Below the pieces are notes generated by a model. The model saw only the letters and a list, made by a program, of their open reading frames with translations, was not told the DNA's origin and made no database searches. From Mycteria americana (taxonomy: Eukaryota > Chordata > Aves > Ciconiiformes > Ciconiidae), in the NCBI RefSeq assembly GCF_035582795.1, contig NW_027445626.1, positions 1,798,001 to 1,862,000 of the forward strand: a stretch of DNA of 64,000 nt, written 5' to 3'. Made by a program: the position numbers and the translations under genes. Position 1 is the first letter of the stretch. Each line of letters opens with the position of its first letter. Shown here piece by piece: positions 1 through 10,912 of this stretch.

Positions 1-1620
1 AACTTTCCACACAGCCCAGACTGCCTTTAAGCTCTCTCTGCCCTGCTCCTCTCCCCTCGGTGCCTGCAGGCTGTGCCCTCAGCCCTGCTGTGCTTTGCAG
101 AGCTGCTGCTCCTGGGCAGAGCTGTCTCTCTGCAGCTCTGCCCACTTGCCATGAGCTCCCTCTGTCCCAGGAGCCCGGCCCAGCTCAGCAGCAGAGGACC
201 AGCCCAAGGTAGCAATTTCTCTGCCCCCTCCGGGTTCCCTTGATTTGTGGCTGGGGCTCCAGGGGAACCTACTGTGGAACAAGCTGAAGGAATCACTGAT
301 GTTCCCTCTCTCAGCTGGGGTGAGACACTTCGTTCCAGCAGTGGCATTTCTCTGCTCAGAGACAGAGTTGGGTCGAAATATCAACTTTTCTTGGCCCATC
401 ATTAGACAGGACAGCCAGGCAGACACAGGCAGTGATCTCCTTTTGCCCTGCTGAGGGAAGGGATTCAGCTGAGTCAGTCAAGGCATCCTCTCCTTGCTTT
501 GTAGTCTTGGGGCTGGAAGGGGACTCAGCTCCCTGCCATGCACACCACCAACCCACAGGAGGTGGGATTCCTCTTGCCTCTCTTCAGGTGGTCATTCAAT
601 AGACCCCTGCATGTGAGCTCCTTCTCTCAGCTCCCATGGAAATTAATGGTGATGGAGGCCAGGAGTGAGCTGTTCAGATGCAAATGTCTGGTGACATTTG
701 AGGGGCCAGAGGTGGTCGAAGATATGTGCGGGTACTAGAGACAGATCGAAGATATGTGCAGGTAGCAGAGACAGATTGAAGATATGTGCAGGCAGATGTA
801 GAGACAGGACACCGCCTGAGGGCATCTTCTTGGAGGCTCTTGGGAGTTTCCTGTGGCCAACTGAAATGACAGCTGATGCCCAAATTAAGGGCAACTGAAC
901 CTGTCCCCACTCATTATGTTCAGGGTGGCCTATATCCATATGATGGAATGAAGTCATATGCCACATAAGAGCCCAGTCTCACTCTTCCTTCTTCTCCATC
1001 TGTTGGATTTACTAGGTCTCCACTCACTGGATTGGCAGTTGCCTCATGTTCATCCCCACATTGCCTTTCAGAATTCAGGGTATCTACTCACTTTAATGTT
1101 CCAATCCAGGCCCACAGAGCTCCCTGAGATGCCAGGGCTGGCAGGGACAGCACAGGACCTGCAGGAAAGCAATTCCCACTCAGGGCGGGTGCGTGACAGA
1201 CACCCCTGACAGCATTGCAGGGAGTGCGATTGATGCCTGTGTGCCAGGGACTGTTGCCATCAGTCAGAGGCATCGGTCATCAGATGCCATCAGAGAAGCA
1301 AGGTCTGTGCCTTCTCTGGCACAACAGCTGCATGCATTGCCTGAACACAAAGCACCCCACACCGGGGTCTTTACTCACTCCCTTGAGGATTCCATCAAGG
1401 AACAGACCAATGATTTTAACAGTGTGCCTGCATACATCTTGTCTTCAAGGACAGCATAATCCAAGCACAGACATGCTTCCTATCAAAACTTAGTTGAAAC
1501 TCAAAACGGCATTCAAGGGCATTAAGATGAGCTGTTGCTACCTCAGGAACAGCTAAAGAAGAGTCAGAAATACTGTGAGACCACTCTACATTTGGTAAGA
1601 GTAGGTGTAGATAGATGTGA
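1..1620 (-). repeat. Arm A: distal 5' flank of an olfactory-receptor amplicon
   Basis: This stretch is the inverted copy of 20705-22305 with only occasional base differences by eye. Its first 480 bases also match 14103-14580, and in opposite orientation 57740-58180. In the other copies this block lies about 2.5-3 kb upstream of an OR14-like receptor. The orientation here implies a receptor on the minus strand beyond the left window edge. Open frames in it shift between copies, so I see no conserved protein. No gene was found. Confidence 0.75.
718..812. repeat. Short tandem repeat, three units of about 30 bp
   Basis: Three consecutive units start with GAAGATATGTGC and end near AGAGACAGA. The mirror site in arm B (about 21535-21600) has two units, so the unit number changed after the arms separated. 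Confidence 0.75.
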
Positions 1621-1625
1621 GCTAC

Positions 1626-2190
1626 TGTCGTGGTTTAGCCCCAGCCGGCAACTGAGCACCACGCAGCCGCTCGCTCACTCCCCCTCGGTGGGATGGGGGA
1701 GAGAATCAGAAGAGCAAAAGTAAGAAAACTTGAGGGTTGAGATAAAAACAGTTTAATAGGTAAAGCAAAAGCCATGCACGCAAGCAAAACAAAGCAAGGA
1801 ATTCATTCACTACTTCCCATGGTCAGGCAGGTGTTCAGCCATCTCCAAGGAAGCAGGGCTCCATCACGCGTAATGGTTACTTGGGAAGACAAACGCCATC
1901 ACTCCAAATGTCCCCCCCTTTCTTCTTCTTCCCCAGCTTTATATACTGAGCATGACGTCATGTGGTATGGAATAGCCCTTTGGTCAGTCTGGATCAACTA
2001 TCCTGGCTGTGTCCCCTCCCAGCTTCTTCTGCACCTGGCAGAGCACAAGAAGCTGAAAAGTCCTTGACTAGTACAGCAACAACTAAAACATCTCTGTATT
2101 ATCAACACTGTCTTCAGCACAAATCCAAAACATAGCCCCATACCAGCCGCTACGAAGAAAATTAACTCTGTCTCAGCTGAAACCAGGACA
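1626..2190 (-). mobile_element. Solo LTR, avian ERVL type
   Basis: A fossil LTR of 565 bp in minus orientation. It has TG/CA ends and the typical avian ERVL terminal sequence, read on the minus strand as TGTCCTGGTTTC. The five bases GCTAC flank it on both sides (1621-1625 and 2191-2195) as a target-site duplication. The mirror position in arm B near 20712 has a single GCTAC and no LTR, so the insertion postdates the arm duplication. It has no coding content and looks like a complete solo LTR, relatively young against the duplication. Confidence 0.9.
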
Positions 2191-2199
2191 GCTACTCTA

Positions 2200-2430
2200 C
2201 GTCCTCTTTGCCTCAGTTCCCACCAGCGAGGTCTCCCAGGCCTTTCTGCTTTGAGGCAGAACTCTGGAGGAGAACAACCAGCAGTGGATGGGGATCAAGC
2301 CAGGGGTTACTTGAGCAAACTCCACCCTTACCACTCCATGGCACTGGAGGGGCTGCATCCAAGGGTGCTGAGAGAATGTTTTTCACCACTGGTTCATTAT
2401 AAGTGGAGTAAGAAAGGCACTCAGACTCTG
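2200..2430 (+). mobile_element. CR1 LINE fragment (arm A)
   Basis: Matches the CR1 coding segment also seen at 15105-15260 and, inverted, at 20470-20705 and 55640-55770. It sits at the same place in each receptor amplicon, next to the distal 5' flank, so it was already present in the ancestral unit. It is short and non-coding. Confidence 0.65.
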
Positions 2431-2814
2431 TGAGGTATCATTTAAAATGCTGTTCATCAGCGCTAACACTATAAAGAGAGAATCATGCAGATAATCTCAG
2501 GTCCCTTTTAGATGGTGGGACCCCAGGTGGTGTAGCATTGAACAGGCCTCTGACCCACCCGCAGCATGCCATGTGGACCCCACCCATAGAAGACATTCCC
2601 CTGTTTGGATCATTCAAGCTGCTGTAGGAATTTCTTACCAAAAAAGAACTCTTCTCATCATCTCTCCAGTCTAACAGAAATGATGTTCTCATGAGAACTT
2701 CTTGCTGCCTTGTTAGATACTATATGAATAAATACTATAATAAATAAATAGTATATTGATAATTTATGACTTTCAGACCCAGAGTAACTAGATAGTGAAG
2801 TATTGTTATTTGCT

Positions 2815-3562
2815 ATGTATTAGCTTGTATGTTTTGGGTGGTTGGAGTTGTTTTATTTGTTTTATCATGTACACACATCAGTGTTAGTAAAATCACAATG
2901 GGGTGAAGCATGAGATTAAAAACTCCCGTTGCTGTTGGTGACCATCCCAGAAGAGTTTCCCACCAATGGTGTTCCCCATCCTTCTTCATTCTTTCCAAGA
3001 CATGGCGTATATCTTCTGTGTCATGATGAGCGGTGATCAGAGGTTTGTGTCCATTGTTTTACATGCATTCTAGCAGTTGACACAGGTGATCATGTTGTGG
3101 TATTTTCTTCACCACTGTAAGATGCATTCCGATGCGGGTAGGCAATAAATCTTGACTCAATGTATAATTAGATCATAACAGTTGATAAGATGTAACAGGA
3201 GCTGAATAACTGAAGTCACATCCCATCATTTTTGAAAAGTTACAAACACAAATATGTGAGCGATTGCTTGTATCTACAGTCATGTTATCTAGGAATATAA
3301 AATCACAAAGGGTTCTCATAGAAACACTATTGATGGGGTAAGATGATTTACTCATAGTCATATTTACGTACCGACCACAGATTCTAGTTTCTGCAGTGGG
3401 TGCATTGCACAGTAGCCCTCGGCTATTGTGTTGTTATCTGTCTCCTGAATTCACTTTGAGTCGGATGCAGCCATCATGTGCAGCTGCATCCATTATGACC
3501 ACCAGTGCTAGTTATCACTGGAGCAGGGGTACAGGAGATAAAGGTTGGGGGCGGGGGAAGCA
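2815..3562 (-). mobile_element. Endogenous retrovirus fragment: LTR U3 part plus env (arm A)
   Basis: A fossil fragment in minus orientation. The part from about 3330 to 3562 resembles the U3 of the LTR at 18842-19450. The rest matches the transmembrane-envelope part of the larger copy at 6179-7560. It is clearly broken and represents a small part of a provirus. The same fragment occurs in arm B (17944-18690) but not in the third amplicon copy, so it is older than the A/B duplication and younger than the split from the 54-61 kb copy. Confidence 0.65.
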
Positions 3563-4725
3563 GGGTAGGCCAAAGCATCTCAGTGGAGACAAGTGATTGC
3601 TCTGCCTTGAGTAGAAAAGGAAGCCGGGACAATTGCACCCAAGCTGTCCAGTGCTGGGGGAGAGGAATGAATAGGTGTGGGTACTGCAGAAGCTACAAAG
3701 GACGTGCTCCTATAACCCAGATATGGTGGGATTAATGCAGATTTGGCTATTCAAAAGAGAGTATTTTATTCACTTTGTCTCTTTGCTTCCCTCTGTGAAT
3801 TGAGGCAACTTGTGACTTCAGCATGGGACTTGCTGTGTGCCAAGACTGAATATGGACAAACAGAGTCGGAAGCAGGGAGTGCTTTTGGGTTTCTTGGGAT
3901 CTGTGCTTGACACAAAAATGTGTTTTCTATAAGTCTAAGGCTATCCACTGTGGAGAGTGGACTGCAGAGGAAGTACTGTGCACTTAATAGAGAGCAGAGG
4001 AGTGCCTTTTATTTTATTATTGCACCATGCCTTCCTTTGGTTTTGTTTTTTGGCAATTAAGAAACATCCTTCTGTGTCTGGGTGCAGCTCGTTCCCCAAG
4101 CAAAGCAGGTGGAAACTGGTGCCAATGGGCTGAAACATGCAGCTACAGACTGTAGTGGAGAAAGCTCAGATGTGAACAAAGGTGCTGTAAATCCCAGGTG
4201 CCTGATGAGAGACATGTGGGGTTGGAGGGAGGGACAAAGGTTGCCCATAGAGTGTCTGCCACACAGGGCCTTGCCTTCTCTACGTATTCAGTCTTGAATA
4301 TGTTCGGTTTCAATATCATTTGGAGATTGCTGATAGCCCTTAATGTGTCAGCAGACAAATGAAAAAAGGGGAAGAAAAAGAAATCCTTTCTTATTGTTTT
4401 TGACTATTGAAATCTTTTCACTTCTGAAATCTCTCTAATTAACCACATAAGAACTGGGGAATTAAGAAAATTATGCCCAGACACTTGGCTTCTTAGGGCA
4501 TTTTGCATGTGAATGAGCCCTGTGGTGCCAAGTTCCTGAACTGCAGATACTGAAAGTGGAATGAACTGGCCTCTAGAGAAGTAAAAGTCACCAATAAACC
4601 TCCAAGTTTCTGAGGGTGTTAGTGGTCCCCGCTGAGAGCCATCCCTGAAGAGACCATGGAGGGAATGAGCAGACAAATCTCCTGCTGTTGCCCCCATAAT
4701 CCAAGGGGAAATCGTTAGCGACCTG
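3563..4725 (-). repeat. Low-copy amplicon segment, copy A
   Basis: About 1.16 kb, inverted relative to copies at 16815-17943 and 54165-55313. No conserved open frame, RNA gene or known transposon signature was recognised. In all three copies it lies on the far side of the CR1 piece from the receptor, so it behaves as the outer part of the receptor amplicon. Confidence 0.7.
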
Positions 4726-4985
4726 CTACACCACTGAGACACACACAAATCTATGGGGCTGGGTGTGATCTACGCAAGGGTACTAAGGGAGATTGTGGAA
4801 GTGCTCACCAAGCCACTTTCAATCCTTTCTCAGCAGTCCTGGCTAAGCGGGAAGGTGCCAGTTGACTGTAGGTTAGCAGGTGATCAGGCCCAGTCAGCAT
4901 GGGTTTATGAAAGGCAGGTCCTGCTTGACTAACCTGATCTCCTTCTATGACAAGACGACCCGCTCAGTGGATGAGGGAAAGTGTT
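4726..4985 (+). mobile_element. CR1 LINE fragment, reverse-transcriptase region
   Basis: The sequence around 4890-4980 reads like the CR1 reverse-transcriptase segment (AQSAWVYERQ... with several interruptions). The inverted counterpart is at 53856-54165, again abutting the low-copy segment. It marks the inner edge of arm A. Confidence 0.7.
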
Positions 4986-4999
4986 GCATCAAGAGCTAC

Positions 5000-7900
5000 T
5001 GTCGCGTAGGGGTCTGAGGAGTGGCTGGGCGGGGGGAACCCTCCCGTTGAGTCAGGAGGTTCAGACAGGACCCCCTTGCTTTCTAAACTCCTTCTCAGAG
5101 AGGAGTCAAGGTGCAGCTAAGTCCAGCCTTAGTCTCAGACTCCGTCAACGGTTTATTTTCTAAGGACTGTATATGCAGCCAGTCATCAGAGTTAAGGCAA
5201 CAGCGTTAATTTAAACGTGCTGCACCCCCAGTCTAGTCGTGTTGCATGAACTATGATGGCTAGATTAATGAAGAATGCAGTTTATTAGAGCAACAGATAC
5301 ACAGATTCTTTGGATTACCGGTGATAAATTCACTGTCTGCAAAGCACGTGCAAATACCAAGAGTATGAGTAACACTGATGGATACAAACGTGATAAAAGA
5401 TAATAAAGCAACTGTACAGAGATTTCTAAGTTTCCCGGGGAGGCACTTGGTATAACCAAGTGTTCGAATCTTACCCAAAGGCGTCCCGATGGGGGGAAGA
5501 GAGGCTCAGTCCATCGACTGATCCCAGAGGTCAGAGTAGTACGTGATGGTGTCTTTCCTAACTTTCTCTTTCTCTTAAGCCATTTTATACTAGCTTTCAC
5601 CTTTCAGGTGGAGCTTGAGTGACTCTAGTCATACCTTTCTTTAGGATTGGTGTAAAGTTTTCTCGCTTTGCTTTTAAAGGTATAGGCTTTGAAAAATTCA
5701 AAGCGCAAGCTCAGTGAGGGGTGGTTGCACCTGGAGGTGGGTAGCTTTTGGGATGGAGGTGTGTTTTGGTATTATAATGACGTTATAATGAGCAAAGTTC
5801 ATCAAAGGACAGCATTTTGTCAGAAACATGACAGAGTGTTGGCCCAGGGTAGCAAATGTGAAGCTTACTGATCGCACACAATACCTTTGAGTTCCCATGT
5901 AATTGCAGAGCCTGGCTGCGGCACCTCCACACCGCTCCACCCTCCGAACAGTACCTTCTTAGAGTCAGTACACCAAGTTCCCCTGGCACCACCAATGTCT
6001 AAGGTTACAGGCCTAGGGAACTTTCATGGAATGGATTCCTTGCGTGTCAGCCGCATTCCACCCGGGAAGCTTCTTCAGTGCTGTACCTTACCTAAAAGTG
6101 TGAATATAAGTTTAATTTCTAAGTCACCTCCAGCAATTATCCCACATAATCCACCCCATGACTGTAGTCGCTCAAGCTTCACAATATTTGGAATGCCTCG
6201 GGTGTGTCATATACGTTCCCATGGTGAGGATTATTGAGTACGTATACATCTTGTGGGGATATTTGATGAGACAAATGCTTCGCCATAGTCCAAAGTCTAA
6301 CATACAGCCCGATGGTTAGAATGAAGCATAACACAGTGAGCACTAGCAGAACAACAACTGGATGAAGCATCTTATTGAGAATTCCAGTTGTGGTTGGCGA
6401 CCATCCTAGCAAAGTGTCCCACCAATAGAGTCCTCCATCGTGCTTCACTCCTAAGATGCAATATATCTCTTCCACATCATGGTGGACGGTGACTAATGTC
6501 TTATGTCCATTATTCCGGATGCGTTCCAGCAGTTGATTCAGGTCATCGTTGTGAGAGACTGAAGGAGTTAATGTCTCAAACATTGTGGCGACTTGAGGCG
6601 CTATTTGCATGGTGACGGCAGGTCGGTGAGCACGGGGTGGGGGAGAGCAAGAGCGGGCCATGGAGAGTGCGTTGGAGGATGCGCGGTTCCAGGTTCTGCC
6701 AAACCTGACCATGTATGGCCAGCGGTCACACAGAGTTTATCTGAGGAAGGGGCTTGCAACAGCCCCAAAGACCCCTCATGACCACCCCCCTCCCCCAGCG
6801 CCTGCGCAGAAGATTGAGAACTTTCTAGAACAATAACCATGTAAGTCCTGAAGGGGCATACCTGGAGGAGGGATTAGCCAATAAAAGGCTTGGCCCCCCC
6901 CAGGGAAGCGCGCACACGCCCACCACTGGAGGATTGCCACGTCTGTCATCGTCATCGCGGGATCCAAGGGTGGTGATACTTTTTCTTTCTCTTTTCTCCT
7001 CTCTTCTTCTTTCCTTTTCTTGCTTCTCTTCTCTTTTCCTCTGCTTTTCCAATATATATATGCAAGTTTGGGATCGGGAAGCCTGGAAAATAGCTCCTTT
7101 GCCAAATCGCCTTTGTTCGTTCGTTAAACTTGTCAGGTCGTTAAGTTTGTCCGTTTGTGGAATTCGCCAGTTAATAAAGTTGCTGGCCAGCCTGTTCCTC
7201 TGGGTCATTGTCGTGACTCTGCCGACCACGCGGCTCTGCCGAGCAGAGATCGGCTTTTGTCAGTACTCAAACAGTCGGGGAATCGAAAAGATTCACCCCT
7301 CTTGCAACCCACCGAGTGGGACGAGACAATCGTGTTGCAGTAGTTTTCTCACCAATGTCAGGTTCATTCCAATAGGGGCAGGTAATAAGTCTTGATACAG
7401 TGTATAGTTAGCCTGCAGCAGTTGGTGAGTTGTGACAGGAGCCTAATAGTTGAAGTCACATCCCATAATTTTGGTAAAATTACAAACACAAATATTTGAG
7501 TGATTACTTATATCTACAGTAATGTTATCTACGAATACAAAATCACAAAAGGTTCTCATGCAAATGCGTCCTTTCCCAATATATACAAGTCCAGTTTCAG
7601 GGGCTTCATCTGGTTATATTTCAAAATGACAAACATTTTGTTCAGTGTCAAGGCAAATGTCTTGGGCTTTGAGGGTGTTAATCTCGCAAATAAATCCTTG
7701 TTGTTCCTGTACAAGGCACGCATTCACGTCAATAGTTTGCCATTTGTTCCCATTGTGTTGGGCCCATACTCTGTGTTCTGATGGATAGAGTATAGCTCCG
7801 TTGTGATTCAACCCCAACGCAATGATTGGGTATATGGTGTACACCGAAGCATTGCGTATTGTTAAGACAAAAGCTGTGGCTTTGCCGTCAGTAGGGTCAT

Positions 7901-9060
7901 AGGTGAAATCAACGGGATACCACCAGGAATGGAATTCTTTCTCAAATTCAGTTGCATTATCCCAAATTACCTTTAATTGCAGCTACTACAGATTGCATCC
8001 ACAGTTGAGCTTGGATACAACTAAGAGCGAAAGAAACATTGGTTTGGGTCACACCAAGTGCATCCACAATCAACTGGTGGTCCTTCTCATTTACCTCTCC
8101 CCACTGAGGCAATATATCCGATAAGAGCCATTGGTTAGCTCCCAAAGCTGAAAGAGAAGATTGTAAAGGGTGTTTCAGGGCACTCAAGTCATTGGTTACT
8201 GTGGCTAATTTCTTAGCAAGTACTTCAGCAGCTATGCTGTTTAAGACTCCCAGTCCTGTTCCTAAGACACCAGTCACATCTCTCTTTGGTTGTTTTGGAG
8301 AGATGAGAGTCCGTTTATGCAACCATGCTGACCATCCTGCGTAAGATGTGCTCAGGAATGGTGAAGAGGTAGGTTTAATTGCAGAGAGATTAGTCTGCAT
8401 TGCTAATTCCACCTGTTTGAGGGAGTATGATGGATTAAACAGCACTTGTTGCTGACCTGTATTTTTAATTATGTAAAGGCCTGTGTTGAAGGTGAAAGGA
8501 GTTAGCCTAATGGGAGTCTGAGTCAGTACATTTTCAGACATTTGTGGGGGCAGAGGTTCCTTATCCTTTGCAACTGGCACAGATGTTGCTGTATCAATCC
8601 CAAATTCAAATAGTAATTCGGTGCCTCTTTACCCCCAAAGACAGTATACAATTATGGGTTTGGTAAAGGTAAGATTGTACCAGCAATCTGAATTTGGTTT
8701 GGTCATTTTGTAACATTCAGCCTTGTAGTTTTTTGGTCTGGAAGAGTCAGTATAGACTGTTTTAATTTCAGTCGGCCTGTGGTAAGTGGACCCATTAGTT
8801 ACTTGGCTGCTGATCTGTATTGTCTGTCCTGGAATGGCTTCAAGTCTAGCCATCCAAAGAGAGTCATTCCAACTCCATTCATCTCTTGAGTATACTTCGG
8901 TTCCATGCATAACCAGAGTGGAGAGACTTAAGTTCCTTCTGTTTTGTAGTGTTCCAATGCTTGCGCTATATCGTGACAATGCATGATTCCAAGGGTAACT
9001 CGATCTTGCAGTGTGTCAAATGGACTGGGTGAGGTGAGGTTAGGTCAGGTGGTATAGCTG
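5000..9060 (-). mobile_element. Endogenous retrovirus with envelope sequence, fossil
   Basis: An old provirus remnant in minus orientation. Its 3' LTR starts at 5000 (low-coordinate end) and extends to about 5.9-6.1 kb; the inner LTR edge is not resolved. The U5 end resembles the LTR in arm B at 18842-19450. From about 6180 to 8980 comes envelope sequence: surface-subunit end, a basic cleavage-like site followed by a glycine-rich hydrophobic stretch, and a transmembrane subunit with membrane anchor. No gag or pol was seen. A separate LTR is inserted inside it. It is broken, with several breaks. The family is not resolved beyond an avian ERV. Confidence 0.75.
6606..7339 (+). mobile_element. 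Nested solo LTR inside the retroviral env
   Basis: About 734 bp with TGCA at both ends, a TATA-like AATAAAAG at about 6881, a long pyrimidine-rich run at 6980-7050 and AATAAA near 7172. It interrupts the envelope region of the surrounding element and has the opposite orientation, so it is younger than that element. It is unlike the ERVL LTRs in the window. Exact ends are uncertain; no clear target duplication was found. Confidence 0.6.
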
Positions 9061-9062
9061 GA

Positions 9063-9643
9063 TGTCCTGGTTTCGGCTGGGATAGAGTCAACTTTCTTTC
9101 TAGTAGCTGGTGTAGTGCTGTGTTTTCGATTTTACTATGAGAATATTATTGATAACACGCTGATGTTTTGGCTGTTGCTAAGCGGTGTTTACACTGGTCA
9201 GGGACTTTTCAGCTTCCCATGCTCTGCCAGGTGCACAAGAAACTGGGAGGGGGCACAGCCAGGAGAGTTGATCCAAACTGACCAAAGGGCTATTCCATAC
9301 CATATAACGTCATGGCCAGTATATAAACTGGGGGGGAGTTGGCCGTGGGGTAGCGGTCACTGCTCGGGGACTGCCTTGGTGTTGGTCGGTGGGTGGTGAG
9401 CGGTTGTATCACTTTTTTTTCGTCCCTTATGTTTTGTTCCTCTCTCTCTCTTGTTGTTTTCCTTCTCATTACAATTAATTGTTACTATTACTATTATTTT
9501 GTTCCAATTCTTAAACTGTTCTATGTGAACCCATGAGTTTTCTTACTTTTGTTCTTCAGATTCTCTCCCCCATCCCACTGGGGGGGGGGAGTGAGCGAGC
9601 AGCTGTGTGGTGTTTAGTTGCCAGCAGGGCCTAAACCATGACA
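9063..9643 (+). mobile_element. Solo LTR, avian ERVL type
   Basis: Fossil LTR of 581 bp starting TGTCCTGGTTTC and ending ACCATGACA, closely similar to 53272-53855. A TATA-like motif (AGTATATAAAC) is near 9318. The flanks do not form an obvious target duplication: the left flank is the env-bearing retrovirus and the right flank is CR1. The element may therefore mark a recombination join. Confidence 0.85.
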
Positions 9644-9960
9644 CTGTTTGCATGTGCTCAGCTAGCCATTTCCTTCTCCATCTAACAGTCCATCCATCAA
9701 ACCCATGCCTTTCCAATATAGCAGCAAGAATGTTGTGCGGGACCATATCAAAGGACATACAGAAGCCTAGGTAGATGATATCCGTAGCTCTTGCCTTGTC
9801 CACTGATGCAGTTACTCCATGGTAGAAGGCCCCCAGATAAGCCGGGCACATTTGCCCTTTGTGAAGCCTTGTTGGCTGCCTCTAATCACCTCCCTCTCTT
9901 CCATAGGTTTTGAGATGTCTTCCAGGAGGATCTGCTCCATGATCTTCTATCTGTACAACA
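9644..9960 (-). mobile_element. CR1 LINE fragment, reverse-transcriptase region
   Basis: On the minus strand it reads through recognisable CR1 reverse-transcriptase sequence ([20 protein letters not shown], then [11 protein letters not shown]). It is short and broken. Confidence 0.8.
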
Positions 9961-10900
9961 CAAACATGGACTTCTGAGCTAGTCATGCAGTGTTGTACTG
10001 TGGAGGGATAAACAACCTTTACGAGCAGGACTGAGAGTCCGGTGCTGGAAATGGTGATTGTTATGGGCTGGTCTGGGACGGTTGCCTTGGGGCAGCTTCC
10101 CTGGGGTGTACAGTGAGCATGGGCACAGACCAGAGCCTGTTCTGCTGGTCCTGCCTCTCTCCCCCAGGAGGTCTGGCTGTGCAAGGACACTGCCGCATGC
10201 TCCCACCCTGAATACTCAAACAATTTAGCTGTTCAATCGTGTTTTCCTCTTGAGGGCACTTTCCTGGGCTTGTTCTTGAGAGAAGCTTTGGAAGAAAAAG
10301 TCAGCTTTCAGGCACTGCCATCAGGAGATCCCCTTGGGTGATGGAAACTCTGTTATGGAGGTCAGCTCTGCCAAGGAAGTGCCCATTGCCTGTCACTGCG
10401 TGCAATCACAGGACTGCCACCCAAAAGGACTGTGACCAAGCTGCAAGAGCAAGCCTTCCTTACCTCCACACAGGGGCTCAGAAAGAGAGTGTGGAATGTA
10501 AAAGAGAACAGCTGCAGAAAGAGCAAGCACTGGTGCTCCCTGGCAGTGCTGCTGGGCCAGGACTCTTTTGCCCTCCACCTCTGCATGCAGGCTCTGCCAC
10601 TGCAGCACCAGAAAAAGTCTCAGAAAAAGGATCTCAGCTGAAGAAGTTGCTGCAGGGTTCTTTAGTTTTTTAAAAAAGCACAGAGAACATGGCTCTTATT
10701 TCAAGTCTTTTCAACAGTCTCTTGGTAACACTACAAAGGTAGATACAGAATTAAAAATGGCATGAATAAAGACATTTCTTTGTGCACATTATCACATGTA
10801 AAACAGAGCAAAAACCCCTCCACCACCACCACCAAAACCTCCAGAAGACAGGCTGAGCCTGTAATGACATCCATTATGAGTGATACGCTCCAAAAAAGGA
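9961..10900. other. No gene seen: 3' flank of the olfactory receptor
   Basis: Unique-looking sequence with short frames only. I see no domain, RNA gene or well-supported transposon here. Confidence 0.5.
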
Positions 10901-10903
10901 CAG

Positions 10904-10909
10904 TTTATT
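10904..10909 (-). terminator. Poly(A) signal AATAAA behind the olfactory receptor
   Basis: AATAAA on the minus strand only a few bases past the TAA stop of the receptor at 10913-11839. The other two receptors in the window have theirs about 200 bases past the stop. Confidence 0.5.
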
Positions 10910-10912
10910 GCT

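Noticed and set aside
27-426. Open frames of 106 and 115 codons repeated in four amplicon copies
   Set aside because: The frame is not conserved: copies at 14.2 and 57.9 kb jump between frames by small insertions and deletions, so selection on a protein is unlikely.
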